A DNA stretch of 19,454 nucleotides. Source: Candidatus Woesearchaeota archaeon (GTDB lineage Archaea; Nanoarchaeota; Nanoarchaeia; Woesearchaeales; GW2011-AR4). The number at the start of each line of letters is the position of its first letter. The first letter of the stretch is position 1. The stretch lies in contig JAHFQL010000012.1 in NCBI GenBank assembly GCA_023259315.1, forward strand, positions 1 through 19,454. Direction: 5' to 3'. Positions 1-6,772 of this stretch are shown here, piece after piece. The position numbers and the translations under genes were made by a program. The notes below the pieces were generated by a model, which searched no databases, was not told where the DNA came from, and saw only the letters and a list, made by a program, of their open reading frames with translations.

Positions 1-1200
1 TAAAATCCCCCCTGCTGGTATGTAATATGTGTCATCATCAGTCAAGTTCACTGTAATCCTGTTTATCTTAAAGGTTGAGTTGTCGTCTGTTCCCTCAATA
101 ATAACAGGGTCAGCAGTTATTGATGTGTCATCAACCTTTAGGTTATTGCTTGATGCTGTATCAGCTATGTTCGTATCCTTAAGCTGAACTTTTTGCGCTC
201 CAAGGAAAAATGTTGCGCTGTGAATTCCACCTGCAAAATTCTGGAACAAGATTTCTGAAATTCCTACATTTGTTCCATCTGCTAGCTTGTCTGTGTCTCC
301 CTTGTTCATCTTTCTTGTTGACTGCCCATTAACAGTCAATTGCGCAGATGTTGTATCAACATAGCTTAATGTAACTTCAAAGTCCTTTCCAGTTACTGTG
401 TATGTTTTGGTTTGCTTCTCTGTTAGTGTGTCTTTTACAGCACCGCCCATAAGAGTCAAATCTGCACTTGTACCAAGAGTTGTAGTTCTTCTGGCAGTTA
501 CAATTGAATATATTTTACCAAACATCTTTAAATCTGTATTTTGGAAATCTGTAAGGAATGTTCCTGTTGATGATGTAGAGCCTGTGCTGTCGTCAACATC
601 ACTTTGCAATGCAGTTGTAAACTCTAATACATATCTTCCAAGTTCCTGCCCTGATTTTAAATATAAGAAATCTGCTGTTTTTGAATGGGCGTCTTCAGTA
701 TATTTAACAAAACCTGAATTTCCGCTTGTTCCAGGTCCTAACAAGTATAGGTATTGATTATAGGGGGCAGTTCCCTTGCTATTAGTTGTTGTGCCTGAGG
801 ATAATGCCTGAAGCTCTCCGCCTGTGCCTCCAAGCACATTGACAGAAACGTTTCTCAATGTCATAATAGCTCCTGGATTTGATGCAAGGTCTTCTGCTAA
901 TGCAAGTTTTTTAGTTCCACCTACTTTATAGGCGTCTCCTGTTGTTGTTGGTGTTCCTGCTACTGCTGTAGCGGCTTTTGTTGTTGATGCAAACTGCAAG
1001 CTTGAAATTATGTCGGAAATTCCGATTATATCTTGCGCAGCTGCGTTATCACCGACGATTAGAACTCCGCTGAACATACCTTTTGAAACAAATGGCGCAG
1101 GGTAATTAGCCAAATCTGTTGCTGCGAATACTGACGAGCCCAGCATAACAGCTCCTGTACCTAATGCAATTATCCTCTTTATAGCTTTTTGAAATCTCAT
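1..1200 (-). CDS. S-layer protein, N-terminal part (runs off the window)
   Basis: Surface-layer protein, the likely main component of the cell's outer protein lattice. The 400 codons present begin at an ATG with a good Shine-Dalgarno and run open to the window edge, so the C-terminus is missing. Residues 1-26 form a signal peptide: a basic start (MRFQKAIKR), a hydrophobic core and an AFAA-like end (SVFAA). After it comes VLIVGDNAAAQDIIGISDII at about residues 45-64. This matches the VVGxNAAxxD(I/V)xxAxxIA signature at the N-terminus of methanogen-type archaeal S-layer proteins. The rest is Thr/Ser/Asp-rich, Cys-free and low in Lys, with many beta-strand-like stretches, as expected for an extracellular protein. 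The long leader and strong ribosome site suggest high expression. Family assignment rests on the signal peptide plus the N-terminal motif. Confidence 0.87.
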   Translation of the reverse strand, partial: MRFQKAIKRIIALGTGAVMLGSSVFAATDLANYPAPFVSKGMFSGVLIVGDNAAAQDIIGISDIISSLQFASTTKAATAVAGTPTTTGDAYKVGGTKKLALAEDLASNPGAIMTLRNVSVNVLGGTGGELQALSSGTTTNSKGTAPYNQYLYLLGPGTSGNSGFVKYTEDAHSKTADFLYLKSGQELGRYVLEFTTALQSDVDDSTGSTSSTGTFLTDFQNTDLKMFGKIYSIVTARRTTTLGTSADLTLMGGAVKDTLTEKQTKTYTVTGKDFEVTLSYVDTTSAQLTVNGQSTRKMNKGDTDKLADGTNVGISEILFQNFAGGIHSATFFLGAQKVQLKDTNIADTASSNNLKVDDTSITADPVIIEGTDDNSTFKINRITVNLTDDDTYYIPAGGIL

Positions 1201-1208
1201 CTTATAAA

Positions 1209-1215
1209 CACCTCC
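1209..1215 (-). promoter_or_regulatory. Shine-Dalgarno of the S-layer gene
   Basis: The minus strand reads GGAGGTG, eight nucleotides before the ATG at 1200. It is a near-complete match to the archaeal anti-SD and fixes the start. Most other genes here lack such a site. Confidence 0.8.
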
Positions 1216-1238
1216 AAGTGTTTTTTGTTTATTTTTAT

Positions 1239-1267
1239 AGTATAATATTGTCGATGAATATTATACT
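1239..1267 (-). repeat. Perfect 11-bp stem-loop in the S-layer 5' UTR
   Basis: AGTATAATATT (1239-1249) and its exact complement (1257-1267) flank a 7-nt loop. It lies between the predicted transcription start (about 1299) and the Shine-Dalgarno, so it would be transcribed. Likely roles are mRNA stabilisation or translational control; a DNA operator is the alternative. Confidence 0.6.
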
Positions 1268-1320
1268 CTGTAGGAACACCTCTTATAAAGCGTTCTTAAT
1301 CAACTAATTTACTATTATCC

Positions 1321-1335
1321 ATATTTAAAGCTTTT
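1321..1335 (-). promoter_or_regulatory. Candidate BRE/TATA box of the S-layer gene
   Basis: The minus strand reads AAAAGCTTTAAATAT, a purine-rich BRE-like stretch followed by a TATA box. Transcription would start about 25 nt downstream, near 1299, giving a 5' UTR of about 95-100 nt. This differs from the leaderless layout of most promoters in the window. Confidence 0.5.
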
Positions 1336-1346
1336 GGTATTATCAC

Positions 1347-1372
1347 ATACTAAAACATATATATTTTAGTAT
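1347..1372. repeat. 9-bp inverted repeat between divergent promoters
   Basis: ATACTAAAA (1347-1355) and TTTTAGTAT (1364-1372) are exact complements around an 8-nt AT spacer. The site lies just upstream of the S-layer TATA box and inside the divergent region shared with the glycosyltransferase, a suitable place for an operator. No binding protein can be named. Confidence 0.5.
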
Positions 1373-1380
1373 ATAACTGA

Positions 1381-1400
1381 TGTTTTCATGTAGGAAAACA
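1381..1400. repeat. 7-bp inverted repeat between divergent promoters
   Basis: TGTTTTC (1381-1387) and GAAAACA (1394-1400) are exact complements around ATGTAG. It is a second operator-like palindrome 8 bp from the one at 1347-1372. The rest of the 313-bp spacer (1201-1513) holds only AT-rich sequence and the two promoters. Confidence 0.4.
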
Positions 1401-1483
1401 ATTATAATTTGACTAGCATCACCTGCTATTATATATTGCTTCCCTTATTTTCAATATTGCAAGTCAAACTATGGACACAAAAT

Positions 1484-1492
1484 TTTATATAA
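1484..1492 (+). promoter_or_regulatory. TATA box of the glycosyltransferase gene
   Basis: TTTATATAA is centred 26 nt before the GTG at 1514, which places transcription start at or next to the start codon. This supports a leaderless mRNA and explains the absence of a Shine-Dalgarno. Confidence 0.65.
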
Positions 1493-1513
1493 CACCGAAA
1501 ATATCCAAGAACT

Positions 1514-2752
1514 GTGGAAAAACAATCAATCTCGTTGTGCATGATAACAAAGAATGAAGAGAAATACTTAGAGCAATGCATAAATGGCGTAAAGAACATT
1601 GCTGATGAAATCATCATTGTTGATACCGGCAGCACAGACAAGACAATAGAAATAGCAAAAAAATATAATGCAAAAATCTTCAATTTCAAATGGATTGATG
1701 ACTTTTCTGCTGCAAGAAATGAAAGCATAAGTCACGCAACAAAAGACTGGGTGCTTGTGCTTGATGCTGATGAAATTTTAGACGAAGAAGGCATAGATAC
1801 AATAAAGGAAATAATTAATGGTAAAGAGAATGATGCATTCCTGTTTCTTCAAAAAAACTATACAAATGAAAATTTAATTGCAGGATTTGTTAGCGAAGAG
1901 CACAAAAAAGATCAAGAAACTTATGCTGGCTGGTACGGTTCTTTTATTGCAAGGCTTTTCAGGAACAAAAAAGGGTATAAGTTTGAAGGAACAGTGCATG
2001 AGCTTGTTGAACCGTCAATAGAAAGCAAAAAAGGAAAGATTTCAGCAACAAATATTGCTTTGCATCATTATGGAAACACTAACCCGAGCATTGTAAAGAA
2101 AAAAAGACAATTTTACCTTGAGCTTTGCAAAAATAAGGTGAAGCAAAAGCCAGACGATTCTTCATATTATGAATTGGGTGTTTTGTATAAAGAAAACAAT
2201 GACTCAGAAGAAGCAATAAGCTCATTCAAAAAAGCCATTGAATTAAATCCAAAGCACAGCATGGCTTTATACGAGCTGGGCGTTATACATGAGCAGCAAA
2301 AAAATTATGACGAAGCTATTAAAAATTATAAAGAATCATTAAAGATAAAAGAAAGCAGCGAAGCTTTTCAAAACCTCGGAGTTTGCTATCTCAAAAAAAG
2401 AATGATGAAAGAAGCGTACGAAAATCTTGTAAAAGCAATGCTGTTAAACCCAAACAAATATACTATATATAATAACCTTGGGGCAGTTTTGGAGAAGAGT
2501 GGAAATTACGAATCTGCAATACAAATGCTTGAAATTTCCACAAAACTAAATCCCAAAAATACAATCGGATTTTATAATCTTGGAATTGCTCTTGACAAAA
2601 AAAGAGATTTTGAAAATGCTATCAAAAACTATGAAAAAGCAGTTGAGCTTGGGCATAAAAACAAAGAAGAGATTGAGAAAAGAGTTGAGCAATTAAAAGC
2701 CATTGTTGCAAACACACCAAAGTATGGATATAGTTTTAAGGTTGGTGGGTAA
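1514..2752 (+). CDS. Family 2 glycosyltransferase with C-terminal TPR repeats
   Basis: Transfers a sugar from an activated donor to an unknown acceptor, probably at the cytoplasmic face of the membrane. Residues 5-200 form a GT-A fold: the N-terminal strand SLCMITKNEE, the donor-site stretch IIIVDTGSTDKT (33-44), SAARNESI (65-72) and the metal-binding DAD (84-86) in LVLDADEIL. HELVEP (162-167) and the HH pair near 184 recall SunS-like GT2 enzymes that carry TPRs. About five TPR units follow (roughly 215-383), with LGVLYKEN, YELGVIHE and NLGAVLEKSG helices; these probably bind protein substrates or partners. No membrane segment is seen. The start is GTG because the TATA spacing points to it; the in-frame ATG at 1541 would cut into the first strand. 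It is divergent from the S-layer gene, so a role in S-layer glycosylation is possible but inferred. Confidence 0.88.
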   Translation: MEKQSISLCMITKNEEKYLEQCINGVKNIADEIIIVDTGSTDKTIEIAKKYNAKIFNFKWIDDFSAARNESISHATKDWVLVLDADEILDEEGIDTIKEIINGKENDAFLFLQKNYTNENLIAGFVSEEHKKDQETYAGWYGSFIARLFRNKKGYKFEGTVHELVEPSIESKKGKISATNIALHHYGNTNPSIVKKKRQFYLELCKNKVKQKPDDSSYYELGVLYKENNDSEEAISSFKKAIELNPKHSMALYELGVIHEQQKNYDEAIKNYKESLKIKESSEAFQNLGVCYLKKRMMKEAYENLVKAMLLNPNKYTIYNNLGAVLEKSGNYESAIQMLEISTKLNPKNTIGFYNLGIALDKKRDFENAIKNYEKAVELGHKNKEEIEKRVEQLKAIVANTPKYGYSFKVGG

Positions 2753-2783
2753 TTATTTGTTACTACTACTAAAAGATAAAAAT

Positions 2784-2798
2784 AGAAAGATTTAAATA
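2784..2798 (+). promoter_or_regulatory. BRE/TATA box of the Tat-exported transglycosylase-like gene
   Basis: AGAAAGA followed by TTTAAATA is a good BRE/TATA pair. It predicts transcription start near 2820 and a 5' UTR of under 20 nt with no Shine-Dalgarno. Confidence 0.55.
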
Positions 2799-2837
2799 GT
2801 GATTATTTCTTTAGTATAGTGAATATTAAATTATAAA

Positions 2838-3695
2838 ATGAACAAACCATTAGAAGCAATTGCAAGAAGAGATTTTCTGAAAGGAGCTACAGCATTAGTT
2901 GCAAGTCTTGGTTTGCCAAACATTTCTTTATCAGATGCAGAAGCTAGGTCGAACACTAATTACTCAAAAATTCCTCCTCCTGATGTAGGTTATGAACCTA
3001 TTGTCAAAGTCGTTAATTTTAATGGAGTAGAATTGGCCGCTAAATCTGACCAACATTATGGACAGGACTTATTCGCAAGAATACAAAGAACAGAGCGTTG
3101 GCGTAACATCATAGAGTCAGTTGAAGATAGGTATAGCATACCAAGAGGTATGATTCACGCAGTTGTTATGAACGAAAGTTACGGTGACCCATTACAGCCG
3201 AATGCAACAGGAGATGGTGGCTTGGGTTTAGTACATTTCCAACCTGGAACTGCAATCCAATATGGGCTAGATATTTTTGGCAGCTCTAGAAGGAAAGGAA
3301 GAGATCACAAACATGGCAGGCAACTCGTTGAAATGTTAAGGGAGTGTAAATACGATATAAGGTGCGTTCTAGAAGAAGATGACCGGGCACATCCGATAAA
3401 AAATTTGGATGCTATTGGAAGATACTTAAAAGACGGATATGCCAGAAAAGGGACTTGGGAAGGCGCAGTTCAGACAATAAATCCAAAAGGCAGAGGGTAT
3501 ACGAACAGAATTTTTAGATGGCGAAACGCTGCAATAAAATTTAAAGCAGCTGCTGAAAGAGATTTTAATGAAAGAAATAAAGGAAAAAAAATAAATGGAC
3601 ATGCCATCACTTTTGATTTCTATATAAAATCATTTTGGGATGAGAATAGAAACTACGGGTTAGATAAATATAAAAAACTTCCAAGAGTACAATAA
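2838..3695 (+). CDS. Tat-exported lytic transglycosylase-like (SLT/lysozyme-fold) protein
   Basis: A 285-aa protein predicted to leave the cell folded, through the twin-arginine pathway. ARRDFLKGA (9-17) is a textbook Tat motif, followed by a hydrophobic stretch (about 18-31) and a likely cleavage site near DAEA (33-36). Residues 95-225 match the soluble lytic transglycosylase pattern: IPRGMIHAVVMNES (101-114) with the candidate catalytic Glu113, then GDGGLGLVHFQPGTA (125-139), the equivalent of the GAxGLMQxxPxTA motif. A late WEGAVQTINPKGRGY (207-221) corresponds to the AYNxG region. The family cleaves glycan strands of bacterial peptidoglycan, a polymer that archaea other than pseudomurein methanogens lack. 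The target could be a neighbouring or host bacterium, or an unrelated glycan. The last 45 residues are basic and unassigned. The catalytic role is inferred from motif order only. Confidence 0.75.
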   Translation: MNKPLEAIARRDFLKGATALVASLGLPNISLSDAEARSNTNYSKIPPPDVGYEPIVKVVNFNGVELAAKSDQHYGQDLFARIQRTERWRNIIESVEDRYSIPRGMIHAVVMNESYGDPLQPNATGDGGLGLVHFQPGTAIQYGLDIFGSSRRKGRDHKHGRQLVEMLRECKYDIRCVLEEDDRAHPIKNLDAIGRYLKDGYARKGTWEGAVQTINPKGRGYTNRIFRWRNAAIKFKAAAERDFNERNKGKKINGHAITFDFYIKSFWDENRNYGLDKYKKLPRVQ

Positions 3696-3698
3696 AAA

Positions 3699-3728
3699 TC
3701 ATCCTTCCAGTATCTTATAAAACGTATA
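3699..3728 (-). pseudogene. Relic of a DUF58 C-terminus
   Basis: The minus strand encodes YTFYKILEG and a stop, beginning 4 bp beyond the neighbouring plus-strand gene. The intact DUF58 protein ends in DTFYKILEG plus stop at 3790. The eight residues TFYKILEG are identical, yet every codon including the stop differs at synonymous positions (for example TTT/TTC, TAT/TAC, CTG/TTG, TGA/TAA). That pattern indicates an old, selected homologous copy rather than recent duplication or chance. Upstream, the same frame stays open back past the DUF58 stop but shows no further similarity that I can see. Confidence 0.6.
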
Positions 3729-3743
3729 CTCACTTCGTTCGTG

Positions 3744-3816
3744 ACTTTCTACAAAATTTAATTTAAAAGCTAATCTGTATAAATGTAATTTACCCCTCCA
3801 AGATTTTGTAGAAAGT
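3744..3816. repeat. 14-bp perfect inverted repeat overlapping the 3' end of the DUF58 gene
   Basis: ACTTTCTACAAAAT (3744-3757) is the exact reverse complement of 3803-3816, which encodes TFYKI near the end of the DUF58 protein. The 45-bp interior contains the DUF58 stop. In the DUF58 mRNA it would form a long stem-loop at the 3' end; as DNA it could allow inversion. A smaller TCAC/GTGA hairpin with loop TTCGTTC sits at 3730-3744. Confidence 0.65.
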
Positions 3817-4641
3817 ATCAAATATCGGCGTATCAGTCACAGCAAGATGATAATCAATATTCAGCTTGTTGCACACCTCTTCTATTTTAGCGCAGTGCTC
3901 ATCAAGCTGCTGCTGGTATTCCATCCTTAACCTCGGGCTTATGAAAGTTCTTAACAATCCTTTTGTTTCGCTGTCTATAAGCTTCATGTCGCCTTCCATT
4001 TTCAGCTCCTTCTCAACTCTATCAAGAACTTGAATTATTTTTATTTCATGGTCGCCCAATAAGTAAAATGCTTCCCTTATTTCTTCTATATTCACCAAAA
4101 AATCTGATGCAATCACAAGCATTGATTTGCTTCCAATGACCTTTTTGTATTGCCTTACAGTATCAAGAAGTTTTGAGTAGCCTTTTGGCTTTATGGAATT
4201 CAAATGCTGCACCATTGCTGCTAAATGAGACATGCCTCTTCTTGACTGGAAAATCTCCAAAGCATCTGCGAACGTAGAGAACTGAAACTTTTCATTGTCC
4301 CTCAACGCAAGATATGCAAATCCTACTCCTATCATCGAAGCATAATCAAACTTGCTTATTGGCTTGCCAAAACCCATTGAAGCGCTGCCATCTATTATAA
4401 TATGCACAGTAAGATTTCTTTCCTCTTCATAAGCCTTGATATACAAATCATCAGTCCTTGCATAAACTTTCCAGTCTATCAGCCTTATGTCGTCTCCGGG
4501 CGCATAAATCCTGTAATCCTTGAAAGTCAATCCTCTTCCGGTTGCAAGTGATTTTCTAGGGCCGCTAATTGTGGAAGTAACCCTTTTGTTGATTACAAGA
4601 TTAAATCTTGTCAGCTGGTCGAGAAACGAAGTGTCAATCAT
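3790..4641 (-). CDS. DUF58 family protein (VWA-like partner of MoxR)
   Basis: A 283-aa soluble DUF58 protein, shorter than many bacterial members because it lacks the N-terminal membrane segments. The family hallmark is complete: GRGLTFKDYRIYAPGDDIR (35-53), then IDWKVYARTDDLYIK (55-69) and EEERN (72-76). A VWA-like half follows, with strand VHIIIDGSASMGFG carrying a MIDAS-type DxSxS (D84, S86, S88) and a later MLVIASDF (174-181). DUF58 proteins are nearly always encoded beside MoxR ATPases and are thought to be their effectors or substrates; the biochemical role is unsettled. It is the last gene of the cluster, separated from MoxR by a 230-bp hairpin-rich spacer. An AT-rich box near 4678-4694 could give it its own promoter. 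Its C-terminus (TFYKILEG) has a relic copy downstream. Confidence 0.92.
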   Translation of the reverse strand: MIDTSFLDQLTRFNLVINKRVTSTISGPRKSLATGRGLTFKDYRIYAPGDDIRLIDWKVYARTDDLYIKAYEEERNLTVHIIIDGSASMGFGKPISKFDYASMIGVGFAYLALRDNEKFQFSTFADALEIFQSRRGMSHLAAMVQHLNSIKPKGYSKLLDTVRQYKKVIGSKSMLVIASDFLVNIEEIREAFYLLGDHEIKIIQVLDRVEKELKMEGDMKLIDSETKGLLRTFISPRLRMEYQQQLDEHCAKIEEVCNKLNIDYHLAVTDTPIFDTFYKILEG

Positions 4642-4702
4642 TTTAATTGATTAATTTATGCTGTGATTCCCTTTTTGATTTTATAATTTTAAATTTTCAA
4701 TC

Positions 4703-4840
4703 CGCCTTCGGCGAACTTTTGTGCTCGGTCTCACTGTCTGCCACATTCTCGACCTCGCCTATTATTGTCAATGTATCCGAGGCAAAAATTAGTGGCAGGA
4801 CAATTTTTGCCGAGTGTAAAATTTGTCGCAAAGCGACAGA
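4703..4840. repeat. Cluster of inverted repeats in the MoxR-DUF58 spacer
   Basis: The 230-bp spacer (4642-4871) has no credible gene but is rich in self-complementarity: CGCC-TTC-GGCG at 4703-4713, GGCAAAAATT/AATTTTTGCC (4781-4790/4802-4811, 10 bp, 11-nt loop) and TGTCGC-AAA-GCGACA (4824-4838). Alternative pairings are CCTCG/CGAGG (4753/4778), TGCCAC/GTGGCA (4739/4792) and ATTGTC/GACAAT (4764/4799). It is also richer in G+C than nearby spacers. It could be a structured mRNA segment that separates MoxR and DUF58 expression, or a small hairpin repeat element. Confidence 0.5.
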
Positions 4841-4871
4841 TTGAATTTTTTTGTGTTTTGATATTTTAACA

Positions 4872-5816
4872 TTATTTTACCTTATCCAAAATCTGCTTTA
4901 TCGCATCGTCTTTTGACATTCCTTTTCTTTCCGCCTCGAAATTGAGGATTATGCGATGCCTTAAGATGGGATATGCAAGCAGATTTAAGTCTTCATTGCT
5001 CACATGATTTCTTCCTTGCACCAGTGCCCTTGCTTTTGCTGCCAAAATCAATCCTATTGATGCTCTTGGAGATGCGCCATACTGTATCATTTCTTTGTTT
5101 TGTCTAGTTGTCATAACAATTTTTACTGCTCTTTGTTTTATGTCATTGGCAATAGGCACTTGTCTTGTTAATGCTTGCAATGTAAGGAGATGGTTTTTAT
5201 TCAGCATAACTTTTAATTTTTGGTCCCTTGCTTCAGCAGCATACCTGTCTGTAATTTCAAGCTCCTGCTCGTATGATGGATATGTTACGCTGATTTTGAG
5301 CAAGAACCTGTCTGCTTGCGCCTCAGGCAATGGGTATGTTCCCTCTTGTTCAATTGGATTTTGTGTTGCAAGCACGAAAAATGGCAAGTCAAGCTTGAAT
5401 GTTTGCGTGCCGACAGTCACTTGCTTTTCCTGCATTGCCTCAAGCAAAGCTGATTGTGTTTTTGGAGTTGCTCGGTTGATTTCATCTGCAAGAACGACAT
5501 TTGCGAAAACAGGCCCTGGCTGGAACTTGAACTGCCGCTTGCCGGATGCCTCCTCAATTATATATGTGCCCGTGATGTCGCTCGGCATCAAATCCGGGGT
5601 GTTTTGTATCCTGCTGAACTTCAAGTCCATAAGCTGGGCAAGAGTTTTCACCATCAAAGTTTTTGCCAAACCAGGATAACCCTCAAGCAACGCATTACCG
5701 TCGCATAAAATCGCTAGTATAATCTGCTCAATGGCATTCTCCTGGCCGACAATAACCTTGCCCATCTCTTTCATAACTTCATCAAAAATCTGCTTGTAAT
5801 TTTTTGTTAAAACCAC
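4872..5816 (-). CDS. MoxR family AAA+ ATPase
   Basis: A 314-aa MoxR-type AAA+ ATPase of normal length, acting in the cytoplasm as a hexameric chaperone-like motor on VWA-domain partners. Motifs, numbered from the GTG at 5816: Walker A GYPGLAKT (46-53), Walker B VVLADEIN (107-114), sensor 1 ATQNP with N153, arginine finger in EAQADRF (R170) and sensor 2 GASPRAS (R251). The C-terminal lid ends in the family pattern LAYPILRHRIILNFEA. I place the start at 5816 because the minus strand carries GAGGTGA five bases before it; the GTG at 5825 lies inside that Shine-Dalgarno. It follows a membrane protein gene by about 50 bp and precedes DUF58, the standard gene pairing. Function is assigned with high confidence at family level; the actual client is unknown. 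Confidence 0.95.
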   Translation of the reverse strand: MVLTKNYKQIFDEVMKEMGKVIVGQENAIEQIILAILCDGNALLEGYPGLAKTLMVKTLAQLMDLKFSRIQNTPDLMPSDITGTYIIEEASGKRQFKFQPGPVFANVVLADEINRATPKTQSALLEAMQEKQVTVGTQTFKLDLPFFVLATQNPIEQEGTYPLPEAQADRFLLKISVTYPSYEQELEITDRYAAEARDQKLKVMLNKNHLLTLQALTRQVPIANDIKQRAVKIVMTTRQNKEMIQYGASPRASIGLILAAKARALVQGRNHVSNEDLNLLAYPILRHRIILNFEAERKGMSKDDAIKQILDKVK

Positions 5817-5821
5817 TTTTG

Positions 5822-5828
5822 TCACCTC
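5822..5828 (-). promoter_or_regulatory. Shine-Dalgarno deciding the MoxR start
   Basis: The minus strand reads GAGGTGA, followed by CAAAA and GTG at 5816. The spacing favours 5816 over the GTG at 5825, which overlaps this site. Confidence 0.65.
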
Positions 5829-5868
5829 AATGATTTTTATTTTAAGTTTATTTTATTAATCTTTTCTT

Positions 5869-6639
5869 TTACCCTTCTGCCAATTTCTTGAAATAATTTT
5901 TCACTAGCTCTTGCTGCTCCTGCGGAATGTTCTCTTCGTAAGCTACTGTCTCCTTTACAACAAGCTCTTGCGGGAATGTTGTTTCAAATTTTTGCTTCTG
6001 GAACTCTCCTTCTTCCTTGACATTGACCTTGAAGTTCACGGGCTTTATCCTGATGTTTAATTCGTTGTCGCCGAGCTTTGCAACATCTTTGTTGCCATAA
6101 ATGTCATCGCTTGTATTTAGCTTCACTGCTTGGAAACTGCCAACACCCTTCAAATTTTTTGTATCAAATATATTAGGGATATTATGCTTTGCAAATTCTA
6201 TAAGCTTCAGATTAAATGTAGTGGCAAATATTATCAAAAATGAAAGCAGCATGACTGCGAATATTTTATAAGACAATGTTCTTGGGTTGATGAACATCGA
6301 CAAGCCCACATTTTTCATCTCGCTTGTGACTTCATATTCAAGCTCGTCAGCTATCGGGTTGTCCAAATTCACATTGTCTGCCGCTGTCCTTAATTTCTCC
6401 CTTAACGGGGCATATTTGCTTTCTATCATAAGCGGTTTGTAAGCCTTAAAATGCATGTAAGAGTAAAACCCCAGATAAAGCAGTGCAGGTATCAAGGCAT
6501 ATAATGGAGTGAAATCAAAAATTGACAGAATAAGATAAAACACCAAGAAAACTAAAGTTGTGTTTACAATATTCTCGAATATTATCAACTCGTTCAAAGT
6601 TTTGTTCATCTCCTTGATTACTTCTGAAAATTGTTTCAT
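5869..6639 (-). CDS. Membrane protein of the MoxR cluster, unknown function
   Basis: A 256-aa protein with three predicted transmembrane helices (about 24-41, 45-62 and 125-143). A cytoplasmic or external loop of about 60 residues lies between the second and third, and a hydrophilic C-terminal domain spans 144-256. The loop carries YAPLREKLRTAADN (76-89), a conserved-looking stretch that resembles membrane proteins encoded near archaeal MoxR/DUF58 genes. The C-terminus PQEQQELVKNYFKKL (239-253) recalls the P..YR.LV..YF.L ending of some bacterial proteins in moxR operons. Both resemblances are from memory and unproven. Upstream is a weak AAGGTTGG site. Position directly before moxR suggests a structural partner of the VWA proteins. 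No enzymatic motif is visible. Confidence 0.7.
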   Translation of the reverse strand: MKQFSEVIKEMNKTLNELIIFENIVNTTLVFLVFYLILSIFDFTPLYALIPALLYLGFYSYMHFKAYKPLMIESKYAPLREKLRTAADNVNLDNPIADELEYEVTSEMKNVGLSMFINPRTLSYKIFAVMLLSFLIIFATTFNLKLIEFAKHNIPNIFDTKNLKGVGSFQAVKLNTSDDIYGNKDVAKLGDNELNIRIKPVNFKVNVKEEGEFQKQKFETTFPQELVVKETVAYEENIPQEQQELVKNYFKKLAEG

Positions 6640-6693
6640 GTCGAACCAACCTTTTTATGCTTCGCAAAAAAGCTTGACCAAAAATGTACCATC

Positions 6694-6732
6694 GCCTCTC
6701 GCTTTGCTCGAGGCTGAATCGCTTCGCGATTC
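6694..6732. repeat. Paired hairpins in the spacer 6640-6772
   Basis: GAATCGC-TTC-GCGATTC (6716-6732) is a perfect 7-bp stem with a triloop. Directly before it, GCCTC (6694-6698) and GAGGC (6710-6714) enclose a second, imperfect hairpin. The pair resembles the triloop hairpins at 4703-4838 and 12704-12803. In the mRNA it separates the coiled-coil gene from the membrane protein gene. Confidence 0.5.
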
Positions 6733-6772
6733 TGCAAATTTTGTTTCATTTTGACTTTTTTGTAATTTCATT

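Noticed and set aside
398..757. 119-aa plus-strand frame opposite the S-layer gene
   Set aside because: The minus-strand frame is open for 400 codons with a signal peptide and S-layer motif; this one is its shadow.
4647..4844. 65-aa plus-strand frame in the MoxR-DUF58 spacer
   Set aside because: It is built from inverted-repeat sequence, has no promoter or ribosome site and resembles no protein.
5095..5679. 194-aa plus-strand frame opposite moxR
   Set aside because: It is a mirror of the conserved MoxR coding sequence; the MoxR motifs prove the minus strand is coding.
5817..5825. GTG at 5825 as the MoxR start
   Set aside because: It lies within the GAGGTGA ribosome site, which is correctly spaced for the GTG at 5816.
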